The notes beneath the pieces are model-generated. The model was not told where the DNA came from, ran no database searches, and saw only the letters and a list, made by a program, of their open reading frames with translations. A stretch of 64,000 nt of DNA from Paraburkholderia silvatlantica (GTDB lineage: Bacteria > Pseudomonadota > Gammaproteobacteria > Burkholderiales > Burkholderiaceae). A program made the translations under genes and the position numbers. Location: contig NZ_QEOL01000021.1 of assembly GCF_003096715.1 (NCBI RefSeq), positions 62,001-126,000 on the forward strand. Reading direction: 5' to 3'. Shown piece by piece: positions 17,806 to 27,357 of this stretch (its first letter is position 1; each line of letters begins with the position of its first letter).

Positions 17806-18636
17806 GTGAATCAGAACATTCTTGTTTCCCTGATCGTCTCGACTTACAACCGCCCCGACGCACTATCGCTCGTGCTGGCTGGCTGTGGCCGGCAGACCGA
17901 CCCGCGCTTCGAGGTCATCGTCGCCGACGATGGTTCCACCGATGAGACGCGGGCAGTCGTTGAAGAGGCATCGGCGAATCTGCGGGCGCCGGTCGAACAC
18001 GTGTGGCATCCGGACGAGGGGTTCCGGCTAGCCGCGATCCGGAATAAGGGCATCAAGCGGGCGCGTGGGGAATACCTGGTCTTTCTCGACGGCGATTGCG
18101 TGCCGCAGCCGGACTTCGTTGCACGACACCGGCAGCTGGCGCAAAGCGGCGCGATGGTGACCGGCAGCCGCATTCTGCTGGGACCGGAACTGACGGCAGC
18201 GGCGATCGGCACGCGCCTTGACCTGGCCGGAGCGAGCGTTGCGTTCTGGCTGCGCCAGCGCTTGCGTGGCCAGGCGAACAAAATCCTGCCGCTCTTCATC
18301 AAGCTGCCGGATTTTCCGGGCCGTCGCATCGACGGCTTCAAATGGCGCGGTATCAAGGGCTGCAATCTCGCGGCGTGGACCGCGGACGTCGCGAAGGTGA
18401 ACGGCTTCGACGAAAGCTTTACCGGCTGGGGCCACGAGGACGCTGATTTCGTCGCGCGGCTCCACAATGCCGGCGTTGGCCGCAAGAAGGGCTTTATGGC
18501 AACTGAGGTGCTGCATCTCTGGCATCGCGAGCAGGCGCGGGATAACGAGAATCCCAACCGTCGGCGTGTCTTGCAGCGGCTCGCGGACGGCCACGTCGAG
18601 GCCGAACGCGGGCTCGCCCAAATGGGCGTTGTTTGA
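17806..18636 (+). CDS. GT2 glycosyltransferase with galactosyltransferase-type C-terminal domain
   Basis: About 276 residues from a GTG start. NTP-sugar binding region VSLIVSTYNRPDALS, VIVADDGSTDETRAVV and the DxD LVFLDGDCVPQ. The C-terminal FDESFTGWGHEDADFVARLHNAG is the Glyco_transf_7C signature seen in galactosyl- and GalNAc-transferases. No strong ribosome-binding site precedes GTG 17806; it was chosen because the domain begins two residues later. It precedes msbA on the same strand, with a 113-base gap, and probably acts on LPS or another surface glycan. Confidence 0.85.
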   Translation: MNQNILVSLIVSTYNRPDALSLVLAGCGRQTDPRFEVIVADDGSTDETRAVVEEASANLRAPVEHVWHPDEGFRLAAIRNKGIKRARGEYLVFLDGDCVPQPDFVARHRQLAQSGAMVTGSRILLGPELTAAAIGTRLDLAGASVAFWLRQRLRGQANKILPLFIKLPDFPGRRIDGFKWRGIKGCNLAAWTADVAKVNGFDESFTGWGHEDADFVARLHNAGVGRKKGFMATEVLHLWHREQARDNENPNRRRVLQRLADGHVEAERGLAQMGVV

Positions 18637-18686
18637 CCCGTTGAGTTCGGCGCAGGGCGCCTGCGCGGCGCGTGCGCCCGAACGTT

Positions 18687-18692
18687 TACAAT
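18687..18692 (+). promoter_or_regulatory. Candidate -10 box for msbA
   Basis: TACAAT about 60 bases before the msbA start; the -35 is not recognisable. Confidence 0.35.
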
Positions 18693-18749
18693 GCTGTTTC
18701 TGTGCGCCGCCGCCGGGTGGCCGCTCTTTCGTATTTCCAGAGGACCCTT

Positions 18750-20543
18750 TTGAGCGCCAAGCCAACCTTAAGCAAACCCATCGGTTCCGGTGAGGCGTCG
18801 TCGCCCGTCGTGGTCCTGCGCCGTCTCTGGCCATACGTTCTGCCACTCATCTGGGTGCTGCTGGGTGCCGTGGTCGCGATGGCGGTCAGCGCCGGCACCG
18901 ACGCTGCCATTCCCGCGTTGCTCAAGCCGCTTCTCGACAAAGGCTTCGGCGCTCACGCGAACGACAAGGCCAAGTGGTTCGTGCCGATCGCCGTGATCGG
19001 CCTCGCCTTGGTCCGCGGCGTTTCCCAGTACGCGTCCGGCTACCTGCTTGCCTACGTATCGAACAAGATCCTGCTCGAACTGCGGCTGAAAATGTTCGAC
19101 CGGATGATCCACACGAGCGTCGCGTTCTTCCAGCGCGAAACGGCCAGTACCGTGATCAACGCGATCGTCTTCGAGGTCAACCAGATCCTCAACGTGCTGC
19201 TGAGCGTGCTCGTCACCCTTGTACGCGATTCGCTGACGGTCCTGTTCCTGCTGGGCTATCTGTTCTATCTGAACTGGCGCCTGACGCTGATCGTTGCGGT
19301 GCTGCTACCGGGGATCGGCTGGCTGGTCGGCAAGATCAACCGCAGGCTGCGCCGGCTCAATCGCGAACATCAAATGTTGACTAATGAGCTGTCGTACATC
19401 GTCGAGGAAACCGTCGGCGGCTACAAGGTCGTGAAGGTGCACAACGGCGAGCAGTACGAGATGAGCCGCTTTTCGGCGATGAGCCGCCGGCTTCGCGGTT
19501 ACTCGATGCGCATGATCGTGTCAGGCGGCCTGGCTCAGCCGCTCACGCAGTTTCTCGCGTCGATCGCGCTGGCCGTTGTGATCACGATCGCCGTGGTGCA
19601 GTCGTCGACAGACCAGACAACCGTGGGCGGGTTCGTCGCGTTCGTCACGTCGATGCTGCTGATCATTTCGCCGCTCAAGCATCTGATGGATGTGAATCAG
19701 CCGCTACAACGCGGTATGACTGCGGCCGAACTGATCTTTGGGCTGATCGACGAGCCGGCCGAGCCGGCGGGCGGCGGGCGCCGGCTCGAGCGGGCGACGG
19801 GCGCGGTGGAGTTTCGCGATGTGTCGTTCAACTACAGCAGCAATGGCACGCATAACCGGCACACGCTCGACCAGGTGTCGTTCAAGGTCGCGCCGGGCGA
19901 GATGGTTGCGCTCGCCGGGCCATCGGGCAGCGGCAAAACAACGCTTGTCAATCTGCTGCCGCGCTTTTTCGATCCGACCGGCGGCGAAATCCTCGTTGAT
20001 GGCGTCGCGCTGCCGGAATACGGCATCCACGCGCTGCGTAGCCAGATCGCGATGGTGAGCCAGGACGTCGTGCTCTTCAATGACACCGTCGCGAACAATG
20101 TCGCGTATGGCCAGACGATGGAGCCAGAGCGTGTGAGGGCGGCGTTGCATGCAGCGAACCTGTCCGACACCGTCGACGCCATGCCGGACGGCATCGAAAC
20201 GCTGGTCGGCGACAATGGCATGAGGCTCTCAGGCGGCCAGCGCCAGCGTCTTGCCATTGCGCGCGCAATCTACAAGGACGCACCGATCCTGATCCTCGAC
20301 GAAGCCACCTCGGCACTCGATTCGGAGTCGGAGCGCCATGTGCAGGCTGCGCTCGAAACGTTGATGAAAGGCCGCACGACGCTGGTGATTGCGCACCGTC
20401 TATCGACCATCGAACGCGCCAACCGGATTCTGGTACTCGATGCAGGGCGCATCGTAGAGAGCGGCAGCCATCGTGAACTGCTTGCACAAGGCGGGTTGTA
20501 TGCTCATCTGCACCGGATCCAGTTTCAGCAGAACGCGGCGTAA
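18750..20543 (+). CDS. msbA: Lipid A export ABC transporter MsbA
   Basis: About 597 residues, a fused half-transporter that flips lipid A-core across the inner membrane. Seen: six-helix membrane domain in roughly the first 320 residues, then the ATPase with Walker A GPSGSGKTT, Q-loop MVSQDVVLFNDTV, signature LSGGQRQRLAIARA, Walker B ILILDEATSALD and the H-loop IAHRLST. The start is likely TTG 18750: CAGAGGA lies 5 bases upstream and no well-placed ATG exists nearby. The adjacent glycosyltransferases support LPS export. Confidence 0.93.
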   Translation: MSAKPTLSKPIGSGEASSPVVVLRRLWPYVLPLIWVLLGAVVAMAVSAGTDAAIPALLKPLLDKGFGAHANDKAKWFVPIAVIGLALVRGVSQYASGYLLAYVSNKILLELRLKMFDRMIHTSVAFFQRETASTVINAIVFEVNQILNVLLSVLVTLVRDSLTVLFLLGYLFYLNWRLTLIVAVLLPGIGWLVGKINRRLRRLNREHQMLTNELSYIVEETVGGYKVVKVHNGEQYEMSRFSAMSRRLRGYSMRMIVSGGLAQPLTQFLASIALAVVITIAVVQSSTDQTTVGGFVAFVTSMLLIISPLKHLMDVNQPLQRGMTAAELIFGLIDEPAEPAGGGRRLERATGAVEFRDVSFNYSSNGTHNRHTLDQVSFKVAPGEMVALAGPSGSGKTTLVNLLPRFFDPTGGEILVDGVALPEYGIHALRSQIAMVSQDVVLFNDTVANNVAYGQTMEPERVRAALHAANLSDTVDAMPDGIETLVGDNGMRLSGGQRQRLAIARAIYKDAPILILDEATSALDSESERHVQAALETLMKGRTTLVIAHRLSTIERANRILVLDAGRIVESGSHRELLAQGGLYAHLHRIQFQQNAA

Positions 20544-20631
20544 TGAGCCCCGGCGCTCGCGGCGTCGGTCCGCACCGCTTGCGCCCGGCCCTTCTGGCGG
20601 CCAGCGCGCCCGTTATGAATGTGAGCAGGCC

Positions 20632-21831
20632 CTACGCGGTTTCAGGCGGATTTAGCTGGTGCGCAGAATCGCGAGCGGCTGCGGTGGCAGCGCCATAGGT
20701 GGCGACCTGTCTGGCGATCGCCTGCACGACCTCGGCGGGCGCGATAGTGTCGACGTTTCCTTTGCTCTGCAGGCCGATCGAGTGGCACTGCCCGGTGAGA
20801 CGCAAATACGGCGGCTCCTTGATCCCGAAGAGCGAAACGCTCGGCACAGGGGTGGTGTGCGCGACGTGCATCAGGCCGCCGTCGGCGCCCAGGAAGAGGC
20901 TCGCGCGCGCGGCGACCTCACGGCTCTGCAACAACGTCAGTTTGCCGACGCAAGAGCTGATTTGCAGGTTCCTGAAGCGCTGCGCAGCCAGTTGCTCCGC
21001 CATCGCCAGACCGTTATCGGAGCCGAGCAGAACAACCCGCTTCAGGATCCGTAAATCGTCGGACCGGTCCATGAGGTCGAGCACTGCCGGCCAGTGGCTA
21101 TAGGTGCGATTGGGATCCAGTCCGCCAACGGCCAGTGCGAGAAATGGCGTATCAGGGATGAACGGCAACACGCTTTCCACGGTGTCCGGCGTACTCGCCA
21201 GGTACGGCTTGCTGATCGACTGAAGCTCGCTTGCTGCATGTCCGAGCGAGAAGACGTCGTTGACGGACGCATAGCTGAAGTCGGTCTGGTTCCGGTCCGG
21301 CCCGTTGAAGTATTGGAACAGGCAGGCGTACGGCAGTTTCGCGAAATGCCGGTTCTTGAGCCTGATCGACGGCAAGTTGAATTCCGACATCAGAATGGCA
21401 TCGTACTGGCGTCCAACGACCTCGCGCAGATCAGAGAATACATGCTGGAAGACGTCATCTTGCGCGAATAGTTTGTGCAGGCTGGGCAGCGTGAACAAGT
21501 CGATCGGCACGTTCATGCCGCGCAACAGCGCGCGCCCGGCCATGTCCATGATGGCGTCGCCGAAATTGCGGCGCGTGTAGATCCAGAGAATGCGTTGCGA
21601 CGAATTCAGGTGCTTCAGTTCAAGCGGGATCTGGCCACGCAGCTTCAGCAAAAGATACTTGTGCAGGTATTTCCTCGTGATCTTCAGCGGGCTGTTGCGC
21701 GCGAGGAAGACCTCCGGCTCGAACGGCACGCCTTCGTAAGGAATGTGCGTCGAGCGGTTGACTGCCGTTTCCACGCATCGCGTCAGGAACGGAAAATGAA
21801 AACCAGAACGTGCAGGCCTGAATGCAGTCAT
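20632..21831 (-). CDS. GT9 family glycosyltransferase (heptosyltransferase-like)
   Basis: About 399 residues with a GT9 (WaaF/WaaC/WaaQ) layout: N-terminal RILWIYTRRNFGDAIMD resembling the GDxxxxTP start, a central domain beginning PFLALAVGGLDPNRTYSHWP and the C-terminal nucleotide-sugar signature FLGADGGLMHVAHTTPVPSVSLFG. It probably adds heptose or a related sugar to LPS; the donor is not certain. ATG 21831 was chosen because the preceding frame is low-quality. It is convergent with msbA. Confidence 0.85.
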   Translation of the reverse strand: MTAFRPARSGFHFPFLTRCVETAVNRSTHIPYEGVPFEPEVFLARNSPLKITRKYLHKYLLLKLRGQIPLELKHLNSSQRILWIYTRRNFGDAIMDMAGRALLRGMNVPIDLFTLPSLHKLFAQDDVFQHVFSDLREVVGRQYDAILMSEFNLPSIRLKNRHFAKLPYACLFQYFNGPDRNQTDFSYASVNDVFSLGHAASELQSISKPYLASTPDTVESVLPFIPDTPFLALAVGGLDPNRTYSHWPAVLDLMDRSDDLRILKRVVLLGSDNGLAMAEQLAAQRFRNLQISSCVGKLTLLQSREVAARASLFLGADGGLMHVAHTTPVPSVSLFGIKEPPYLRLTGQCHSIGLQSKGNVDTIAPAEVVQAIARQVATYGAATAAARDSAHQLNPPETA

Positions 21832-21973
21832 TTTGAGGAGGGCTGGACCGGCTGTGTGGGCGGCGGTACCCCGGCGGTACCCCGTTTGGGCGAAAAATCC
21901 GAATAATATCGCATTCGTACGCGGGCAGCGCGGCCGGTCTTCCAATTACCGGGGTAGTCCGGGGTGGACCAGG

Positions 21974-21979
21974 TACAAT
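21974..21979 (+). promoter_or_regulatory. Candidate -10 box for the GT2 gene at 22047
   Basis: TACAAT about 70 bases before the start codon; no clear -35. Confidence 0.3.
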
Positions 21980-22046
21980 GGCGGCCCACCCATCCTGCCT
22001 GGCCGGGTCCGGCGCGTGTGCCCTCAATGACGACCACTACGACACT

Positions 22047-22973
22047 ATGTTCAGCATTCTGATCCCGACCTGGAATAACCTGCCGTACCTCAAGCTGTGC
22101 GTCGACAGCATCCGGCGGCACTCCGCGTTCGAGCACGAGATTCTCGTGCACGTCAACGACGGCAGCGACGGCACGCTCGACTGGGTCCGCGAACAGGGCA
22201 TCCGCCATACGTGGAGCAAGGGGAACGTGGGCGTGTGCCTCGCCGTCAACGATGTGGCGCGCCTCGCCACGAGCGAGTGGATCCTGTTCATGAACGACGA
22301 CATGTTCTGCACGCCCGGTTGGGATTCGGCCTTCGTCGATGCATTGCGCGAAATCGGCGAGGTGCCAGCGTATCTGGCCTCGCAAGTCATCGAGCCAACC
22401 GACACCGGCAATAGCCTCGTGACGGTCGCCCATTTCGGCACCGGTCCCGCCGATTTCGACGAGGCGGGGTTGCTCGAGTTCGCCGCGAAGATGAGCACGG
22501 CTGACCGCAACGGCATCGCACAGCAACCGACGTTGGTGAGCCGCGAACTCTGGCTGCGCGTGGGGGGCTATAGCATCGAGTTCGGGCCGGGCATGAGCAG
22601 CGACGACGACTTCCTGATGAAGCTCTGGCTGGTCGGCTGCCGCACGTACCGCTCAGTTGGCGCGAGCCGTGTCTACCATTTCGGCTGCCGTACGACAGGA
22701 CGCATTCGCCGCAATCGGGGTGGCCGGGAATTCCTCATGAAATGGGGCGTGACGCAGCGCGATTTCAAGCGCAACTACATGGCCCGCACGGCCGACGCCG
22801 CGCCGGGTACGCTGCCGAATGTGCCGCGGCCCAACTTCGTGAGCCGTCTCAAGCGGGTGATCTACGCGTTCGGCCTTTACCCGACCCAGGATCTCGAAGC
22901 GTGGGAGCCCGATCTGCCCGCGCAGCTTCAGCACACGGCGTCGTTGGCACAACACGCCACGCCGCGCCGCTGA
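22047..22973 (+). CDS. GT2 family glycosyltransferase
   Basis: About 308 residues. GT-A motifs FSILIPTWNNLPYLKLC, HVNDGSDGTLDWV and the DxD-like LFMNDDMFCTPGW. SDDDFLMKLWLVGCR follows in the acceptor half. Linked to the LPS block by position; the sugar and acceptor are unknown. ATG 22047 starts the domain directly. Confidence 0.82.
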   Translation: MFSILIPTWNNLPYLKLCVDSIRRHSAFEHEILVHVNDGSDGTLDWVREQGIRHTWSKGNVGVCLAVNDVARLATSEWILFMNDDMFCTPGWDSAFVDALREIGEVPAYLASQVIEPTDTGNSLVTVAHFGTGPADFDEAGLLEFAAKMSTADRNGIAQQPTLVSRELWLRVGGYSIEFGPGMSSDDDFLMKLWLVGCRTYRSVGASRVYHFGCRTTGRIRRNRGGREFLMKWGVTQRDFKRNYMARTADAAPGTLPNVPRPNFVSRLKRVIYAFGLYPTQDLEAWEPDLPAQLQHTASLAQHATPRR

Positions 22974-23063
22974 TCGCGCCAACGCCGACGGCGCCGACGG
23001 TGCCGTTCGGCGCCGGTTCGCGCGGACTTTGCCTCGACCTGGAACAGTGCCTTAGGATTTTAG

Positions 23064-23073
23064 GGGTTAACCC
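23064..23073. promoter_or_regulatory. GGGTTAACCC palindrome upstream of the DUF4148 gene
   Basis: A perfect 10-bp dyad about 90 bases before the start codon; a possible operator. No binding protein can be named. Confidence 0.3.
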
Positions 23074-23161
23074 TGGTCAATCGTGAGCATACGATGCGTA
23101 CATCGGTCGCATGCACATACCGTAGCACGTCGACCGCCTGATCCAACTGGAGGTCGTTTCC

Positions 23162-23479
23162 ATGAAGTCCCTGATTCAATCCGTTGCCGTCGCCGCCGTT
23201 CTCGCCGCTGCCGTTCTGCCTGCCGCTTCGTTCGCGCAGTCGCACTCGACCATCACCCGCGCCCAGGTGCGCGCCGAACTCGTGCAGCTTCAGCAGGTCG
23301 GCTACCGCGTCGGCGATGGCGACAACGCCCACTATCCCGAAGCGATCCAGGCCGCCCAGGCGAAGGTCGCCGCGTTGAATGGCGCAAACAGCAGCTACGG
23401 CGGCGTGGCGAACGCCGCGCAATCGGGCGGCCGCGCCACGGTTTCGCCTGAAGACTGGAACGCGATGTACTCGCGCTAA
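23162..23479 (+). CDS. DUF4148 small secreted protein
   Basis: 105 residues: signal peptide (VAAVLAAAVLPAASFAQ) then ITRAQVRAELVQLQQVGYRVGDG and HYPEAIQAAQAKVA, the DUF4148 signature. The family is greatly expanded in Burkholderiaceae, usually as short, highly expressed periplasmic proteins of unknown function. ATG follows CTGGAGG. Confidence 0.9.
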   Translation: MKSLIQSVAVAAVLAAAVLPAASFAQSHSTITRAQVRAELVQLQQVGYRVGDGDNAHYPEAIQAAQAKVAALNGANSSYGGVANAAQSGGRATVSPEDWNAMYSR

Positions 23480-23532
23480 GCCATTGCGGCGCACGTGCCT
23501 GCCGTGAAGTCCGCGAGGGGGAAGGGGATACG

Positions 23533-24633
23533 TCAGACGGCGCGAGGCGCTTCGGCTTCGCTGCCCGCAGGTTCCGCGGCGTACGACGTTTCCTCCAGCC
23601 GCGCGAGCAGCGTGCGGGCTTGCGCGAGCGTGTCGCCCGTCATCGGCTGGAACGCGAAGTGCAGCGATTTTTCGAGCTTCGCGAAGTTGCGCCGCGTGCT
23701 GCGCGTGTAGGCGGGATCGTAGTGCTGCGCGACGAGCGCCTCGTAAAGCTCCGCCCTTCGATCTTCGTCGAGCAGCTTGCACCACGATTCGATGCGCTCG
23801 CGCCCGTGCAGAGGCGTGAGCTTGTTCAGTTGCTCGCGGAAATACGTCCGTTCGTCGAACAAGTGCCCGTACTCCTCGAGCAGCAAGTCGATACGTTCTT
23901 CGCGCGCGACATCGAGTACGACACAAGGCGCAGCATGCAGACGCTCCACGAGCGCGGGCGGCAGCGTGATGACGCCGATGCGCCGGCTCTCGGCCTCGAC
24001 AAATACGGGGCGCGTGGCGTCGAAGCCGCGCAGCGTCTGCACGAGCGCCGTATCGAACGACTTCTGCGACGGCTGCGCCCGCTTGGGCAGCGCGCCCAGC
24101 AACGAACCGCGATGCGCGGCGAGTCCTTCGAGATCGAGCATCTGCGCGTTGGCGCGTCCCAGCGCCTTCAGGAGGCGCGTCTTGCCGCTGCCGGTCGGCC
24201 CGGCCAGCACGATATAGCGAAACCCGTCGGGCAGCGTGCCAAGCGCTTGCACGACCGTGTGCCGGTATGCCTTGTATCCGCCGTCCAGTTGACGCGCGCG
24301 CCAGCCGATCATGTTGAACCAGGCCGTCATCGAGCCGGAGCGCTTGCCGCCGCGCCAGCAGTAGATGAGCGGACGCCAGTTGCGTGGACGGTCGGCGAAC
24401 AGCGTGTCGAGATGCATCGCGATATTGCGCGCCACCATCGCCGCGCCCACGCGCGTCGCCTCGAACGGCGACGCCTTGTACATCGTCCCGACGATCACGC
24501 GCTCCTCGTTGCTGAGCACGGGCGCGTTGATCGCGCCGGGAATGTGGTCCTCGGCGAATTCGAGCGGCGTTCGTACGTCGACGATCTCGTCGAATTCGCC
24601 GATCTGTTCAATGGTGACGCGCTGATGATTCAA
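23533..24633 (-). CDS. mnmH: tRNA 2-selenouridine synthase
   Basis: 366 residues. The N-terminal rhodanese domain has catalytic Cys in YCWRGGKRSGSM; the C-terminal P-loop domain has LAGPTGSGKTRLL. MnmH (SelU/YbbB) geranylates and selenates the wobble 2-thiouridine of Lys, Glu and Gln tRNAs, using selenophosphate from SelD. No selD lies in the window. It is the last gene of the long minus-strand series, 36 bases after rng. Confidence 0.93.
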   Translation of the reverse strand: MNHQRVTIEQIGEFDEIVDVRTPLEFAEDHIPGAINAPVLSNEERVIVGTMYKASPFEATRVGAAMVARNIAMHLDTLFADRPRNWRPLIYCWRGGKRSGSMTAWFNMIGWRARQLDGGYKAYRHTVVQALGTLPDGFRYIVLAGPTGSGKTRLLKALGRANAQMLDLEGLAAHRGSLLGALPKRAQPSQKSFDTALVQTLRGFDATRPVFVEAESRRIGVITLPPALVERLHAAPCVVLDVAREERIDLLLEEYGHLFDERTYFREQLNKLTPLHGRERIESWCKLLDEDRRAELYEALVAQHYDPAYTRSTRRNFAKLEKSLHFAFQPMTGDTLAQARTLLARLEETSYAAEPAGSEAEAPRAV

Positions 24634-24669
24634 CTGCGATGCTCCGGTGATGCCTGCAAACGCGTCGCG

Positions 24670-26139
24670 CTACATGAGCACGATGTCGTACTGTTCCTGA
24701 CTCAGATTCGACTCCACCTGCAACGAAACCGGCTTGCCGATGAAGTCGATCAACATGGCGAGATGCTGCGACTCTTCCTCGAGAAAGAGGTCGATGACCT
24801 GCTGTGAGGCGACCACGCGAAACTCGCGCGGATTGAACTGGCGCGACTCGCGCAGGATTTCACGCAGCACGTCGTAGCAAATGGTGCGCGCAGTCTTCAC
24901 CTGGCCCTTGCCGAGACAAGTCGGGCAGGGCTCGCACAGCACATGCGCGAGCGATTCGCGCGTGCGCTTGCGCGTCATCTCCACGAGCCCGAGCTGCGAA
25001 AAACCATTCACGGTCACGCGCGTGCGGTCGCGCGAAAGCGCCTTTTTCAGCTCGCCGAGCACCTGGTCGCGATGCTCGACGTTCTCCATGTCGATGAAGT
25101 CGATGATGATCACGCCGCCCAGATTGCGCAGACGCAATTGCCGCGCGATCGTATGCGCCGCTTCGAGATTGGTCTTGAAGATCGTGTCGTCGAAGTTGCG
25201 CGCGCCGACGTAGCCGCCCGTGTTCACGTCGATGGTCGTCATCGCCTCGGTCTGGTCGATGACGAGGTAGCCGCCCGACTTCAGATCCACACGCCGCGAG
25301 AGCGCGCGTTGAATCTCGGCCTCGATGTTGTAGAGGTCGAACAGAGGCCGCTCGCCCGAGTAGTGATGCAGCTTCGGCAGCACGGCGGGCGTGAATTCGC
25401 CGGCGAACTCGGTGAGCTTCTGGAACGTTTCGCGCGAATCGACCTGAATGCGCGAGGTCTCGTCGTTCACGAAGTCGCGCAGCACGCGCTGCGCGAGATT
25501 CAGGTCCTGATAAAGCAGGCTCGTGGCGGGCACGCGCTGCGCCTGCGCGAGTATCGTTGCCCACGTTTTGCGCAGATACGCGACGTCGGCCGCAAGCTCT
25601 TCGCTCGTGGCGTCTTCGGCGATCGTGCGCACGATATAGCCGCCTTTTTCGTCGGCGGGCAGCACGGCCGTGAGGCGCGCGCGCACCGCTTCACGCTCGG
25701 CCTCGCTCTCGATCTTCTGCGAGATGCCGATGTGCGGTTCCTGCGGCAGATAGACCAGCGTGCGCCCCGCAATGCTCACCTGCGTGGAAAGCCGCGCGCC
25801 CTTCGTGCCGATCGGATCCTTCACGACCTGCACCATGAGCGTCTGCCCTTCGAACACGGTCTTTTCGATGGGCTGATGATGCACGCTCGCATGCGTTTCG
25901 CCGGCAATGCGCGGATGCCAGATATCGGCCACGTGCAGGAACGCGGCGCGTTCGAGACCGATGTCGATGAACGCGGACTGCATGCCCGGCAGCACGCGCA
26001 CGACCTTGCCGAGATAGACGTTGCCGACGCGCCCGCGCGACAGCGTGCGCTCGACGTGAAGCTCCTGTACTGCGCCTTGCTGGACCAATGCGACGCGCGT
26101 CTCCTGGGGCGTGACGTTGATCAGGATTTCTTCGTTCAT
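24670..26139 (-). CDS. rng: Ribonuclease G
   Basis: 489 residues, the catalytic part shared with RNase E without its long C-terminal scaffold. Seen: S1 domain near residues 35-125 (GNVYLGKVVRVLPGMQSAFIDIG), DNase I-like catalytic motifs TIDVNTGGYVG and IIIDFIDM with the magnesium-binding Asp residues, and the zinc-link CEPCPTCLGKG. RNase G processes the 5' end of 16S rRNA and decays some mRNAs. The start codon lies 8 bases after the maf stop. Confidence 0.95.
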   Translation of the reverse strand: MNEEILINVTPQETRVALVQQGAVQELHVERTLSRGRVGNVYLGKVVRVLPGMQSAFIDIGLERAAFLHVADIWHPRIAGETHASVHHQPIEKTVFEGQTLMVQVVKDPIGTKGARLSTQVSIAGRTLVYLPQEPHIGISQKIESEAEREAVRARLTAVLPADEKGGYIVRTIAEDATSEELAADVAYLRKTWATILAQAQRVPATSLLYQDLNLAQRVLRDFVNDETSRIQVDSRETFQKLTEFAGEFTPAVLPKLHHYSGERPLFDLYNIEAEIQRALSRRVDLKSGGYLVIDQTEAMTTIDVNTGGYVGARNFDDTIFKTNLEAAHTIARQLRLRNLGGVIIIDFIDMENVEHRDQVLGELKKALSRDRTRVTVNGFSQLGLVEMTRKRTRESLAHVLCEPCPTCLGKGQVKTARTICYDVLREILRESRQFNPREFRVVASQQVIDLFLEEESQHLAMLIDFIGKPVSLQVESNLSQEQYDIVLM

Positions 26140-26147
26140 GATTTGTT

Positions 26148-26771
26148 CTAGAAGTCGATGCCCGCGGCGCGCAGGAGGGCGGCCGTTTCGAATAGTGGCA
26201 AACCCATGATACCCGAATAGGACCCGTCGATTCGCTCGACGAATTCCGCGGCGCGGCCCTGTATGCCGTATGCGCCGGCCTTGCCGAACGGCTCGCCGCT
26301 CGCCACGTAACGCGCGATCGCGGCGGGCATCACAGGAGCAAAACGCACGTGCGAGCGCGAGACCGCGACGGGCAGACAGACCCCTTCGGCGTTGACCACG
26401 GCCACTGCCGTGAGCACTTCGTGCTCGCGCCCGGCGAGGCGCTCGAGCATCGCATAGGCTTCGGCTGCATCGTGCGGCTTGCCGAGAATATGGCCGTCGA
26501 TGGAGACCGTGGTGTCGGCGGTGAGAATCGGCGCGTGCCTGTGCGCGCCCGCGACGAGGCGCGCGCGGGCGGCGTCGGCCTTCGCGGCGCACACGCGCTC
26601 GACATAGACAGCGGCTTGCTCGCCGGGCAGCGCGGTTTCGAGCGCTTCGGCGTCTTCGTCGGGGCGCGGCAGCAGCAGCTCGAAGCGCACGCCGAGCTGC
26701 TGCAGCAGTTCCTGGCGGCGCGGGCTCTGCGAGGCGAGATAGACGAACGGATAGGGCGCGTTGGTGGGCAT
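26148..26771 (-). CDS. Maf-family nucleoside triphosphate pyrophosphatase
   Basis: 207 residues. Start motif YLASQSPRRQELLQQLG, then ILTADTTVSIDGHILGKP and the late GKAGAYGIQGRAAEFVERIDGSYSGIMGLPL. This pattern fits the YhdE branch (dTTP/UTP pyrophosphatase), which removes noncanonical nucleotides, rather than the m7GTP-type YceF. Between rlmH and rng. Confidence 0.93.
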   Translation of the reverse strand: MPTNAPYPFVYLASQSPRRQELLQQLGVRFELLLPRPDEDAEALETALPGEQAAVYVERVCAAKADAARARLVAGAHRHAPILTADTTVSIDGHILGKPHDAAEAYAMLERLAGREHEVLTAVAVVNAEGVCLPVAVSRSHVRFAPVMPAAIARYVASGEPFGKAGAYGIQGRAAEFVERIDGSYSGIMGLPLFETAALLRAAGIDF

Positions 26772-26850
26772 CGGAGCGTCTTTGTCGTTACGGACTTCGG
26801 GTTGACGTGCGCGCCTGCTTTCCGCGGCCGAGGCGCGCTTTACACCTGCA

Positions 26851-27321
26851 TTACACGCGATGATAGGGGTGATTCTGCGTGATGGTCCACGCGCGGTAAA
26901 GCTGCTCGGCGAGCAGCACGCGCACCATCGCATGCGGCAGTGTGAGGGAGGACAGGCGCAGGAGCGTGTCGGCGCGCGACTTGAGTTCGGGATCGAGGCC
27001 GTCGGCGCCGCCGATCAGGAACGCCACGTCGCGGCCGTCCTGCTGCCACAGCGGCAGCGCACGGGCGAGCTGCATGGTGGTCCAGTCCTTGCCGCGTTCG
27101 TCGAGCGCGACGATGCGCGCGTTCTTCGGCAGCGCGGCTTCAATGCGCGTGCGCTCGGCGGCCATGACGCTCTCGGCGGAGCGGCCCGACGAACGCTGCT
27201 CGGGCTTCACCTCGCGCAGCTCGATGCGCAGCTCCGGCGGCATGCGCTTCGTATACTCCTCGAAGCCCGCGGCGATCCAGTCCGGCATCTTGTGGCCGAC
27301 GGCGACGATATGCAGTTTCAT
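26851..27321 (-). CDS. rlmH: 23S rRNA pseudouridine(1915) N3-methyltransferase
   Basis: 156 residues, SPOUT fold: MKLHIVAVGHKMP at the start, the knot region FLIGGADGLDPELKSRA and SLTLPHAMVRVLLAEQLYRAW, closing HPYHR. RlmH methylates Psi1915 in helix 69 of 70S ribosomes. Conserved next to rsfS. Confidence 0.97.
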   Translation of the reverse strand: MKLHIVAVGHKMPDWIAAGFEEYTKRMPPELRIELREVKPEQRSSGRSAESVMAAERTRIEAALPKNARIVALDERGKDWTTMQLARALPLWQQDGRDVAFLIGGADGLDPELKSRADTLLRLSSLTLPHAMVRVLLAEQLYRAWTITQNHPYHRV

Positions 27322-27357
27322 CGTGCGTGACGTTGGTCGTTCGCGTGCGCGCGGCGC

